Assembly: GCA_014237395.1 (NCBI GenBank)
Contig: JABZFP010000041.1
Location: 62,001-126,000, forward strand
Origin: Desulfobacteraceae bacterium
GTDB lineage: Bacteria; Desulfobacterota; Desulfobacteria; Desulfobacterales; UBA5852
DNA: 64,000 nucleotides
Reading direction: 5' to 3'
Shown here: in pieces, positions 41,970-51,756 of the stretch
Layout: each line of letters starts with the position of its first letter
How positions within the stretch are numbered: the stretch's first letter is position 1
Program-made: the position numbers and the translations under genes
The notes under the pieces: generated by a model
The model's input: only the letters and a program-made list of their open reading frames with translations
Databases searched by the model: none
Told to the model about the DNA's origin: nothing

Positions 41970-42596
41970 ATGCGGTCCCGCCTGCTGGTTATCGACAATT
42001 ACGACTCCTTCACCTTCAACTTGGTCCAGATGTTTCTGCAGTACGATCTGGACATATGGGTGTTCCGCAGCGACAAGCTCGCGCTGAATCAGGTTTCCAC
42101 CCTCGCGCCAAATTATCTTCTGGTCAGCCCGGGGCCTAAAGACCCGGCCCATGCCGGCATCTCCATTCCAATCATCCGCGAATGGCATCGCCAGATTCCC
42201 ATCCTGGGCGTCTGTCTGGGCATGCAGTGCATCAATGAAGTCTTTCAGGGGCGAACCGTAAGGGCACCGATCCCCCGACACGGCAAGGTGAGCGCCGTCC
42301 ATCACGACGGACAGGCCCTGTTCACGGGGTTGCCGAGCCCGTTTACGGCGGCCCGCTACCATTCCCTGATGGTGGAGGTCCACGCCGGGGCCCTGGCGGT
42401 GACCGCCCGCAGCGACGACGGCGTCATCATGGGCCTGTCCCATCCGGAATTCCCCCTGCACGGGGTCCAGTTTCATCCGGAGAGCTTTATGACGGAGACC
42501 GGATTTGAACTAATCGAAAATTTCCTGCGGATAGGGCCGCTGGCGACACCGGTTCGTCAGGCCCCACGCACGGTATCACCCCTGACGATTCACTAA
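41970..42596 (+). CDS. pabA: Aminodeoxychorismate/anthranilate synthase component II (glutamine amidotransferase)
   Basis: MRSRLLVIDNYDSFTFNLVQMF; LLVSPGPKDPAHAG; ILGVCLGMQCI; HGVQFHPESFMTE. Confidence 0.92.
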   Translation: MRSRLLVIDNYDSFTFNLVQMFLQYDLDIWVFRSDKLALNQVSTLAPNYLLVSPGPKDPAHAGISIPIIREWHRQIPILGVCLGMQCINEVFQGRTVRAPIPRHGKVSAVHHDGQALFTGLPSPFTAARYHSLMVEVHAGALAVTARSDDGVIMGLSHPEFPLHGVQFHPESFMTETGFELIENFLRIGPLATPVRQAPRTVSPLTIH

Positions 42597-42612
42597 ACGC
42601 CGACCAAACGAC

Positions 42613-44886
42613 ATGACCATCGCCATCCATCAACTTCTAAAAACCGGCGGGCAGATCGAAAGCATCCTCACACGGGACATCACCCTGGACGGCCCCCTCT
42701 TCGATCTGGCGGCCCGCGTGGCCACCCAAGAAGGCACGGTCCTGCTGCTCAGCGGCGGCGACCTGGAAAGTGCCCGCTATCATATCCTGGGCTTCGATCC
42801 CTGGCTTACCCTTAAGGGACGGGGCCATGACCTGCTGCTCACCATGGACCACCAGACACACCCCTTGTCGTTGGATCCTCGGGAGGCCATGCGGGCCGTC
42901 GTGAGCCACTATCACCGTCGTCCGGACGCCGGGCCCCCGACGCCTCTGGCCGCCGGACTCATGGGCTATCTGGCTTACGACCTGAAAGACGTTCTTGAAG
43001 ATCTCCCCCGCACGTCGGTGGACCGCTGGCAGCTGCCGCATCTTTGCCTCTATGCCCCATCGATGATCCTTGTTCACGACAAGCAGCGGCAGCAAACCAG
43101 CCTGCATGAAATCGTGCGCCGCAAGGGGTACCGACGGTTGGGGCCGGATGGCGAAGATCGGATGGCGGCGCTTCGGAAGACCCCCCTGCCGGACGAAGAG
43201 TTTGCGGTGGAGCAGGGCGGGCTGCAGTCCAATTTCGACCGGCCGGACTATGAAGCGGCGGTCCGGCGTATTCGGGACTATATTGCGGCGGGAGATGTCT
43301 ATCAGGTGAATCTCTCCCAGCGGTTTGAAACACGGTTCCAAGGGAGTCCCTTCGGTTTTTTCCGGGCATTGTACCAACAAAATCCGGCCCCTTATTTCGC
43401 GTTCATGAACGCCGGCGACCATCATCTGGTCTCCACCTCCCCGGAGTGTTTCCTGCGGCTGAACGACCGTCATGTTGAGACCCGCCCCATCAAGGGCACG
43501 CGCCCCCGCCGGAGCGACCCCCGCGAAGACAACGCCATGCGGGAGGAACTGGAAGCCAGCACCAAAGACGACGCTGAACTCTCCATGATCGTCGACCTCC
43601 TGCGCAACGACATCGGCCGCGTCTGCCGGGGCGGATCGGTCCGGGTGACGGCCCATAAAACCGTCGAAGCCTATACCAATGTCTATCACCTGGTGTCGAC
43701 CGTGGAAGGCGAGCTGGCCGAAGATCGGGACAGCATCGATCTCCTCCAGGCGACTTTTCCGGGAGGCTCCATTACCGGGTGCCCGAAGATACGCGCCATG
43801 GAAATCATCGACGAACTCGAGCCCGACCGCCGCCACGTCTACACGGGATCCATCGGCTACATCAGCTTCCACGGATCCCTCGACCTGTCCATCGCGATCC
43901 GCACGGCCGTTATCCATCAGGACCGCATGGCCTTTTCCGTGGGCGGCGGCATTGTCTACGATTCAGACCCCGCCGACGAGTACGAAGAAACCCTCCACAA
44001 GGGGCGCACACTGGTGAACGTCTGTGCCGAATGCGCGCCATTGACAGTAAGACCTGAAAAAATCTGGTTGGACGGCCGCATTTGTGACGCCGGGAAGGCC
44101 CGCCTGCCGGTCGGCGACGAAGGGGTCCGCTATGGGTTCGGCTTTTTTGAAACCATCCGCGCCGCTGGCGGGAAAATACCACTCCTGGCCCGCCATCAGG
44201 CCCGCTGGGAAGCAAGCTGGAAAACACTCTTCGGCGGCCCGCTACCGGATATCACCTGGGAGGCCGTTATCCGCCAGGTCCTGGAACACAATCAGCTATC
44301 CGCATCCACCGCCTGCGTGCGCCTGACCGCCACCCGGGGGCAGCCATCGGAAGCCCCCGGCTACCACCTGATCGTCACGGCCCGTCCCTATCGCCATCGT
44401 CTGCAGGTGCTGGAAGCGACCGGTCTGAAATTGTTCGTCTATCCCGAGCCGCGCCAGACCCCCCTCGCCGACCATAAGACCCTCAATTATCTTTTTTACC
44501 GGCAGGCCGGCCGGTGGGCACAGGCCAAGGGGGCTGACGAAGCGGTGATTGTCAACCCGGACGGTACCCTGTCTGAAACCAACACCGCCAACTTGCTGGC
44601 GGTCCACGGACGCACGGTCTATCGCCCGCGATCGGCCCATGTCCTGCCGGGCGTCATGGAAGCCTGTGCCTTGGAACACCTGCGCGCGATGGGATACCAG
44701 ATCCGGCACAGGCCGTTGTATCCGGTGAATCTCTACGATGCCGATCAGGTCCTGCTGACCAATGCCTTGATGGGTTGCGTGCCGGCGGTCACGCTGGACG
44801 GTAACCCGCTGCCGGCGCCGACCTCTCTATCAGAAATGATCAACAACGCGATTTCCGAGGAAAAAGGCGGGGGTGAAAAGAAGTGA
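42613..44886 (+). CDS. pabB: Bifunctional aminodeoxychorismate synthase component I / 4-amino-4-deoxychorismate lyase (PabB-PabC fusion)
   Basis: Chorismate-binding motifs IKGTRPRRSDPREDNAMREEL and GSITGCPKIRAMEIIDELEP; C-terminal class IV aminotransferase domain GVRYGFGFFETIRAAGG...DEAVIVNPDGTLSETNTANLL. Confidence 0.92.
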   Translation: MTIAIHQLLKTGGQIESILTRDITLDGPLFDLAARVATQEGTVLLLSGGDLESARYHILGFDPWLTLKGRGHDLLLTMDHQTHPLSLDPREAMRAVVSHYHRRPDAGPPTPLAAGLMGYLAYDLKDVLEDLPRTSVDRWQLPHLCLYAPSMILVHDKQRQQTSLHEIVRRKGYRRLGPDGEDRMAALRKTPLPDEEFAVEQGGLQSNFDRPDYEAAVRRIRDYIAAGDVYQVNLSQRFETRFQGSPFGFFRALYQQNPAPYFAFMNAGDHHLVSTSPECFLRLNDRHVETRPIKGTRPRRSDPREDNAMREELEASTKDDAELSMIVDLLRNDIGRVCRGGSVRVTAHKTVEAYTNVYHLVSTVEGELAEDRDSIDLLQATFPGGSITGCPKIRAMEIIDELEPDRRHVYTGSIGYISFHGSLDLSIAIRTAVIHQDRMAFSVGGGIVYDSDPADEYEETLHKGRTLVNVCAECAPLTVRPEKIWLDGRICDAGKARLPVGDEGVRYGFGFFETIRAAGGKIPLLARHQARWEASWKTLFGGPLPDITWEAVIRQVLEHNQLSASTACVRLTATRGQPSEAPGYHLIVTARPYRHRLQVLEATGLKLFVYPEPRQTPLADHKTLNYLFYRQAGRWAQAKGADEAVIVNPDGTLSETNTANLLAVHGRTVYRPRSAHVLPGVMEACALEHLRAMGYQIRHRPLYPVNLYDADQVLLTNALMGCVPAVTLDGNPLPAPTSLSEMINNAISEEKGGGEKK

Positions 44887-44898
44887 CCGCGGGGGATG

Positions 44899-45405
44899 TC
44901 AACCGCTGAGAACGTGTTTGGCGAGATGCCCCAGTTCCGGAAAAATCAGAGCCTTGCAGGCCAGCTTGCAGGCATTGAGGCTGCCGGGCATGCAGAAGAG
45001 CAGGGTTTGTTCGATAAGCCCGGCGGTGGCCCGCGAAAGCAAGGCGGACGAATCGATTTCCTCGTAGCTCAACTGGGCAAAAAGGGGCCCGAAGGCGGTC
45101 AGCTCCTTGTGGAGCAGGGGGCGCACCGCCTCGATGGTGACGTCGGCGGGACCGATCCCGGTCCCCCCGGTAACGAGCAGGGCATGGGGCCGGAAAGCCG
45201 CTACGATTTCATTCACCTGAGAGACAATGGACGGCGCATCATCGGTTACGACACGGTGATCCACCACCTGGTGGCCTTCCCGGGCCGCCCGGCGGGCCAT
45301 CCACTGGCCGCTTTTGTCTTCCTTGATGCTGCGGGTGGTGGACACCGTCAGGATCGCTACCCGTAAATGCCGCAAGGCTGCTGCTTTGTGTTCGTGGGTT
45401 CCCAT
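44899..45405 (-). CDS. moaB: MoaB/Mog-type molybdenum cofactor biosynthesis protein
   Basis: VAILTVSTTRSIKEDKSGQWM; LLVTGGTGIGPADVTIEAVRPLL. Confidence 0.9.
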   Translation of the reverse strand: MGTHEHKAAALRHLRVAILTVSTTRSIKEDKSGQWMARRAAREGHQVVDHRVVTDDAPSIVSQVNEIVAAFRPHALLVTGGTGIGPADVTIEAVRPLLHKELTAFGPLFAQLSYEEIDSSALLSRATAGLIEQTLLFCMPGSLNACKLACKALIFPELGHLAKHVLSG

Positions 45406-45407
45406 GG

Positions 45408-45950
45408 CTAATCCTGCCGCTCTTCGATAAGCACCTTGTCTTCGCCGTCGTTTTCACGCAAACCGACATTGATCATCTCGGACCGGCGGGTCTCGATAAA
45501 CCGTCCCACATAGTCCGCCTGGATGGGCAGTTCACGGTGCCCTCGATCCACCAGGACCGCCAGTTCGATGCGGTCGGGGCGCCCGAAATCCATGATGGCG
45601 TCCATGGCCGCCCGGGTCGTGCGGCCTGTGAAAAGGACGTCGTCCACCAGAATGATTTCCTTGCCATCCACCGAAAAGAGAATATCCGTGGCCTGCACCA
45701 CCGGATGATGGCTGATGCGGGTCCAGTCGTCGCGGTAAAGCGTAATGTCCATATCGCCGGTGGCCACGGTGGTGCCCTCGATGGCGCGGATATTGTCCTG
45801 GATCCGCTTGGCCAGGAAGACACCGCGGGTCTGGATACCGATTAAGGTCAGGTCGGCCGCCCCTTTATGAACCTCCAGGATGCGATGCGTCATCCGGATG
45901 ATCGTGCGCTCGATATCCTTGGCATCCATAACCATTTCGCTTTTACGCAT
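45408..45950 (-). CDS. pyrR: Bifunctional pyr operon regulator / uracil phosphoribosyltransferase
   Basis: LTLIGIQTRGVFLAKRI; IILVDDVLFTGRTTRAAMDAIMDFGRP; LVDRGHRELPIQADYVG. Confidence 0.95.
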   Translation of the reverse strand: MRKSEMVMDAKDIERTIIRMTHRILEVHKGAADLTLIGIQTRGVFLAKRIQDNIRAIEGTTVATGDMDITLYRDDWTRISHHPVVQATDILFSVDGKEIILVDDVLFTGRTTRAAMDAIMDFGRPDRIELAVLVDRGHRELPIQADYVGRFIETRRSEMINVGLRENDGEDKVLIEERQD

Positions 45951-46223
45951 GACGGTCTCCTGTGGGAACTGTCGTAAGCTTGCCGGTTGGAAAAATTTTC
46001 GCCGATACCCGATTGCCTGGGCAAAACGCCATCTTATTTGGCTTATATCATCCGTCGAAGGGAGATCAAGCCTATTGTCGGTATCCGGCGGCTATATTGC
46101 CCGGCACAACGCAAATCGCCTTGCCTTGGTTTTCCGTTTCCACTATGATAGGTCCTTCCAAATCATCGATAACGCTATAAAAAAATTTACTATAACCGGT
46201 ATCCGACCTGACGGGTTCCGGGT

Positions 46224-47251
<1,028 letters not shown>

Positions 47252-47271
47252 GAACGGGGAGGAACACCATC

Positions 47272-47766
47272 GTGGGATCGTTTACCCATCTCGATGCACA
47301 GGGCCGTGTTCGCATGGTGGACGTCGGCAACAAGACGCCGACCGATCGCCGCGCCGTGGCCCAGTCCGTTGTTGTCATGCAGCCGGAAACCTTCGACCGC
47401 ATTACCGACCAAACCATTAAAAAGGGTAATGTTCTCGAAACAGCACGGATTGCCGGTGTCATGGCCGCCAAGAAAACTGCGGAGTTGATCCCCATGTGCC
47501 ACCCGCTGGCGCTCCGGCATGTGGCGGTTGATTTCTTCCCGGAGGCCGCCGCCCACCGGATTCGTATCGAAGCCGCCGTGCGGGTCATCGACCAGACCGG
47601 GGTGGAAATGGAAGCCCTGACGGCTGCCACGGTCGCCGCTCTGACCATTTATGACATGTGCAAATCCTATGACCGGGGCATGGCCATTGTCGATACCTGG
47701 CTGCTCAGCAAGTCCGGCGGCAAAAGCGGTGAGTACGCCCGCGGAACAGCGGACGGCCCGGCGTGA
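47272..47766 (+). CDS. moaC: Cyclic pyranopterin monophosphate synthase MoaC
   Basis: FTHLDAQGRVRMVDVGNKTPTDRRAVAQ; GVMAAKKTAELIPMCHPLAL; MEALTAATVAALTIYDMCKSYDRGM. Confidence 0.96.
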   Translation: MGSFTHLDAQGRVRMVDVGNKTPTDRRAVAQSVVVMQPETFDRITDQTIKKGNVLETARIAGVMAAKKTAELIPMCHPLALRHVAVDFFPEAAAHRIRIEAAVRVIDQTGVEMEALTAATVAALTIYDMCKSYDRGMAIVDTWLLSKSGGKSGEYARGTADGPA

Positions 47767-47797
47767 TCGGTCGCTCGCACAGCACAGGACCACCGCT

Positions 47798-49243
47798 ATG
47801 ACGTTTGATCAGGAGGCCCTTCACCTGCTGGCCGCCGGCGCCATCGGTTTTATCCTGGCCTGGTGGATCGCCCGCCTGCTCTTCAACCGCAAGTTCCTCG
47901 CGGCCCAACACGCGGCCCGCGACCAGTTGGAAGAAAGCCGGCAGGAAATCGTCCATCTGACCGAAGAAAGCGCCGCAGCCCGCGCCCGAACCGAGCAACT
48001 GGCAACGCTGGAAAGCACGCTTAAAGAGCGCGACACCAGGCTGCTCGCGCTGCAGGAGCAACTGGCCGCAACCCGCCAGCGTGGAGCCCGCCTGGAAACC
48101 ATCATTCGCCGCGATCGGCAGGCCATGCGGGAAAAACTGACCTTTATGAAGGACTGGCAGGCCCGCATGACCGACGCCTATAAAGCCCTTTCGGCCAGTG
48201 CGCTCAAAGAAAACAATCAGGTCTTTCTCGATTTGGCCCAATCCGCGCTGGCCCGCCAGCTGGATGCCGCCCGGAACGATCTGACCCAGCGCTCCCAGGC
48301 CGTGGACGGCATGCTAAAGCCAATCCGGGAGGCGCTGGAGCGCTACGACCACCATACCCTTTCCCTTGAGCGGGCCCGCGAAAAAGCGTATGGCGAACTG
48401 AGTCAACAGCTGCACGCCCTGGCCGAAACCCAGGATCTATTTCACAAGGAAACCGGCAAGCTGGTCAAAGCGCTGCGGGTCCCTCATGTGCGCGGTCGCT
48501 GGGGCGAAATCACCCTGAAACGGGTGGCCGAAATGGCCGGGCTGCAAGCCTACTGCGATTTTTATGAACAACCCACATCCTCCGATGGCCGCCAGCGCCT
48601 GCGGCCGGACATGCTGGTTCGCCTGCCCGGCGGGCGGCTGATTCTGGTGGATGCCAAGGTTCCCCTGGCCGCCTATCTCGATGCGCTCGAAACCACGTCG
48701 GAGGCGGAACGGGAAACCCATCTGGACCACCATGCCCGACAGGTGGCAAACCATATCCAGCAGTTGTCGGCCAAGTCCTATTGGGCCCATTTCGACCCGA
48801 CACCGGAATTCGTGGTCTTGTTCATTCCCGGCGAAAATTTCTTCTCCGCAGCCCTCTCCCGCAACCCGGCGCTCATCGAAACCGGCATCCAAAAGAATGT
48901 CATCCTGGCCACGCCGACCACGTTGATTGCCCTCCTCAAGGCCGTTTCCTTCGGCTGGCGCCAGGAACAGGCGGCGGCCAATGCCGAAACCGTCTGCCGC
49001 ATGGGGCGGGAACTCTACGACCGCCTGCAGGTCATGACCCGCCACATGGATCAGGTGGGCAAGGCGCTTGAAAGCAGCGTGCAGCACTATAACCGGATGA
49101 CCGGCTCATTTGAGCGCCGCGTGCTGACCACCGCCCGGCGTTTCGAGGATCTGGGCGTCGTGGCCGGCGAAGACCCGGCCCTGGCGTCACCCCGAACGAT
49201 CGCGCACACCCCGCGCCCCAGCATAAAGGATACACAAGAATGA
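47798..49243 (+). CDS. rmuC: DNA recombination protein RmuC
   Basis: N-terminal TM + coiled coil; KALRVPHVRGRWGEITLKRVAEMAGL; LVDAKVPLAAYLDALE; NVILATPTTLIALLKAVSFGWRQE. Confidence 0.94.
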   Translation: MTFDQEALHLLAAGAIGFILAWWIARLLFNRKFLAAQHAARDQLEESRQEIVHLTEESAAARARTEQLATLESTLKERDTRLLALQEQLAATRQRGARLETIIRRDRQAMREKLTFMKDWQARMTDAYKALSASALKENNQVFLDLAQSALARQLDAARNDLTQRSQAVDGMLKPIREALERYDHHTLSLERAREKAYGELSQQLHALAETQDLFHKETGKLVKALRVPHVRGRWGEITLKRVAEMAGLQAYCDFYEQPTSSDGRQRLRPDMLVRLPGGRLILVDAKVPLAAYLDALETTSEAERETHLDHHARQVANHIQQLSAKSYWAHFDPTPEFVVLFIPGENFFSAALSRNPALIETGIQKNVILATPTTLIALLKAVSFGWRQEQAAANAETVCRMGRELYDRLQVMTRHMDQVGKALESSVQHYNRMTGSFERRVLTTARRFEDLGVVAGEDPALASPRTIAHTPRPSIKDTQE

Positions 49244-50478
49244 CGACCCATCGACATCGCCCGTCTCGAACGGCCATGGCCCTCGGTCTTGGCCTTGCGC
49301 TGCTATGGATCGGGTGCGCCCGTTACGCCCCTGATCGCCCGGACGTTGCGCCACCCGTTCTGACCATCGCGGAGGCCGGCGACCTGCCGCAGTTTGCCGA
49401 TGACATGGATTACGACGGCATCGAAACGGCCATCAACCAGAGCCTGACCTATTTGAGCCGGGTGCCGGATGATCGCCGTTTTCGCTTCGGATCGACGGCA
49501 TACGACAAGCCCCATATGACGCGCTCCCTGGAGAAGTTCCGGGATTTCGTGGCCACGCGCCCCCATCGGGAGCAGCTCAACCGGTTTATTCGGCAACATT
49601 ACCTGGTGTACCGCTCCATTGGGCGGCCACCGGACGACAACGTCCTGTTTACCGGCTATTTCGAACCCCTTTATCCCGGCAGCCTGACACCGTCGCCGGA
49701 GTATTCGATCCCGGTCTATGGCCTGCCGGAAGACCTCGTGACGGTCAACCTGGGGGATTTCTTACCGGAATGGGCCGGTAAACGTGTTATCGGGCACGTG
49801 CAGAAGCAGCGGTTGGTGCCTTATTACACCCGCGAAGAGATTCAGCGTGATGGGGTGCTGCGGGAAAAAGCCCCGGTGATTGCCTGGATGCGGGACCCTG
49901 TCGATCTTTATTTCATTCAGGTGCAGGGATCCGGTCACCTGCAAACCCCGGACGGCCAAAAAGTGAGCATTCTGTATGCCGCTCAAAACGGACACACAGC
50001 CGATCTGGTCGGCCGGCATCTGATCCGGGAAAACAAGGTGCCGCAGGAAGAGATGTCCATGCAGCGGATTCGGCGCTACTTCCGCGAGCACCCTGAAGAA
50101 ACGGAGCGCATGCTCTATCTGGACCCCAGCTTTGTGTTCTTCCGGATCGGGAACACCGGCCCCCTCGGCAACCTAGGCGTCGAGGTCACACCCGGCCGCA
50201 GCATCGCCACCGACCGGCATATCTTCCCGTCCGGGGCCTTGGCTTACGTCGACACCCACAAGCCCCTGGTTTCCGGCCAGCGTGAGATCGGTGAATGGGC
50301 GCCCCTCAAGCGGTTCGTTCTCAACCAGGATACCGGCGGCGCCATCAAGGGCCCCGGACGCGCCGATCTTTTCTGGGGCAGCGGTGCCTATGCGGAAACC
50401 GCCGCCGGTCATTTGAAGCATCCGGGAGACCTTTATTTTCTTGTGCTCAAGCCTGAAACAGCGCCAACCTCGCCTTGA
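49240..50478 (+). CDS. mltA: Membrane-bound lytic murein transglycosylase A
   Basis: Lipoprotein-like signal; FTGYFEPLYPGSLTPS; YFIQVQGSGHLQTPDG; RSIATDRHIFPSGALAYV; DTGGAIKGPGRADLFWGSG. Confidence 0.93.
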   Translation: MTTHRHRPSRTAMALGLGLALLWIGCARYAPDRPDVAPPVLTIAEAGDLPQFADDMDYDGIETAINQSLTYLSRVPDDRRFRFGSTAYDKPHMTRSLEKFRDFVATRPHREQLNRFIRQHYLVYRSIGRPPDDNVLFTGYFEPLYPGSLTPSPEYSIPVYGLPEDLVTVNLGDFLPEWAGKRVIGHVQKQRLVPYYTREEIQRDGVLREKAPVIAWMRDPVDLYFIQVQGSGHLQTPDGQKVSILYAAQNGHTADLVGRHLIRENKVPQEEMSMQRIRRYFREHPEETERMLYLDPSFVFFRIGNTGPLGNLGVEVTPGRSIATDRHIFPSGALAYVDTHKPLVSGQREIGEWAPLKRFVLNQDTGGAIKGPGRADLFWGSGAYAETAAGHLKHPGDLYFLVLKPETAPTSP

Positions 50479-50595
50479 CGGACGATTAGAAACACAGTAT
50501 TGATTCGAGTTTAATGTGCGGCCGCTTCCATAGCGGTTCACCCCATTCAACACGGTGGCCGATGAATGCGGCGACCCTGACCGAGGAGTATCGTC

Positions 50596-50955
50596 ATGTT
50601 CGGTATCGGCATGCCGGAAATGATCCTGATTCTGGCGATTGCATTGATCGTCATCGGCCCCAAAAAGCTGCCCGACCTGGCCAAGTCTCTTGGGCGCGCG
50701 ATGAACGAATTTAAAAAAGCCACCCGTGAAATCAAGGAATCCATGGATATTGAAGGCGATCTGCAGGACGTTAAAAAATCCCTGGATGACCTCAACACGG
50801 ACGTCAAAGATGCGGTTGATCTGAACCCTCTCAAATCCGCCAAACCGAAACCGTCGCCTGCAGACGCCGCACCGGATGACCGTCCGTCCACGGAACCCTC
50901 TCCCGAGCCACCACCGCCAAGCAGCACGTCCGAGAAAGCGCCCCGCGATGAATGA
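50596..50955 (+). CDS. tatA: Sec-independent translocase TatA/TatB subunit
   Basis: MFGIGMPEMILILAIALIVIGPKKLPDLAKSLGRAMNEFKKA. Confidence 0.93.
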   Translation: MFGIGMPEMILILAIALIVIGPKKLPDLAKSLGRAMNEFKKATREIKESMDIEGDLQDVKKSLDDLNTDVKDAVDLNPLKSAKPKPSPADAAPDDRPSTEPSPEPPPPSSTSEKAPRDE

Positions 50956-51724
50956 CGACGATAAAATCCCGTTTACCTCTCACCTGGATGAACTTCGGCG
51001 CCGGCTCATCATCTCCTTTATTGCTGTTGCCATTGGTTTTGCCGCTGCTTACGGCTTCAAGGAATATCTGTTCGAAATTCTGGTGCGGCCGCTGAAACTG
51101 GTGATGGCGGAAGGGGACACCCTCATTTTCACCAATCTGCCGGAAGCCTTCTTCACCTACCTGAAAGTCGCCTTTCTGACCGGCATCGGCCTGGCCTCAC
51201 CGGTCCTCATTTACCAGTTCTGGATGTTCGTGGCCCCCGGCCTGTACGATAAGGAAAAACGGATGCTCCTGCCCATCGTTTTTCTTTCGACGCTTTTCTT
51301 TGTCGGCGGGGCCTTGTTCGGCTATTTTATCGTCTTTCCTTACGGTTTCGAATTCTTCCTGGGATTCGCCACCGAAACCATTCGCCCGATGCCCTCCATG
51401 AAGGAGTATCTGTCCTTTGCAGCGAAACTGCTACTGGCCTTCGGGGTGGTGTTCGAGCTACCCTTGGTAATTACGTTTATGGCCAAACTGGGACTGGTGA
51501 CGGTGCCCTTTCTCAAGCGGAACCGCAAGTACGCCGTTCTCCTGTTTTTCGCTGGAGCCGCCATTCTGACACCGCCGGATGTCGTGACCCAGGTGATGAT
51601 GGCGTTGCCCCTTATGCTCCTTTATGAAGTCAGTATCGTGGGGGCACGCATCTTCGGCCGGAAGCCCCTGGATGCCACCGACACCGAAGAAGACGCCCCT
51701 GAAAGCCGCCCCCCTGCGGAATGA
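50948..51724 (+). CDS. tatC: Sec-independent translocase TatC
   Basis: MNDDDKIPFTSHLDELRRRLIISFIAV; MFVAPGLYDKEKRMLLP; FGYFIVFPYGFEFFLGF. Confidence 0.96.
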   Translation: MNDDDKIPFTSHLDELRRRLIISFIAVAIGFAAAYGFKEYLFEILVRPLKLVMAEGDTLIFTNLPEAFFTYLKVAFLTGIGLASPVLIYQFWMFVAPGLYDKEKRMLLPIVFLSTLFFVGGALFGYFIVFPYGFEFFLGFATETIRPMPSMKEYLSFAAKLLLAFGVVFELPLVITFMAKLGLVTVPFLKRNRKYAVLLFFAGAAILTPPDVVTQVMMALPLMLLYEVSIVGARIFGRKPLDATDTEEDAPESRPPAE

Positions 51725-51756
51725 ATTGAGCCGCGACAACCGAAACGGTCGCCCCC

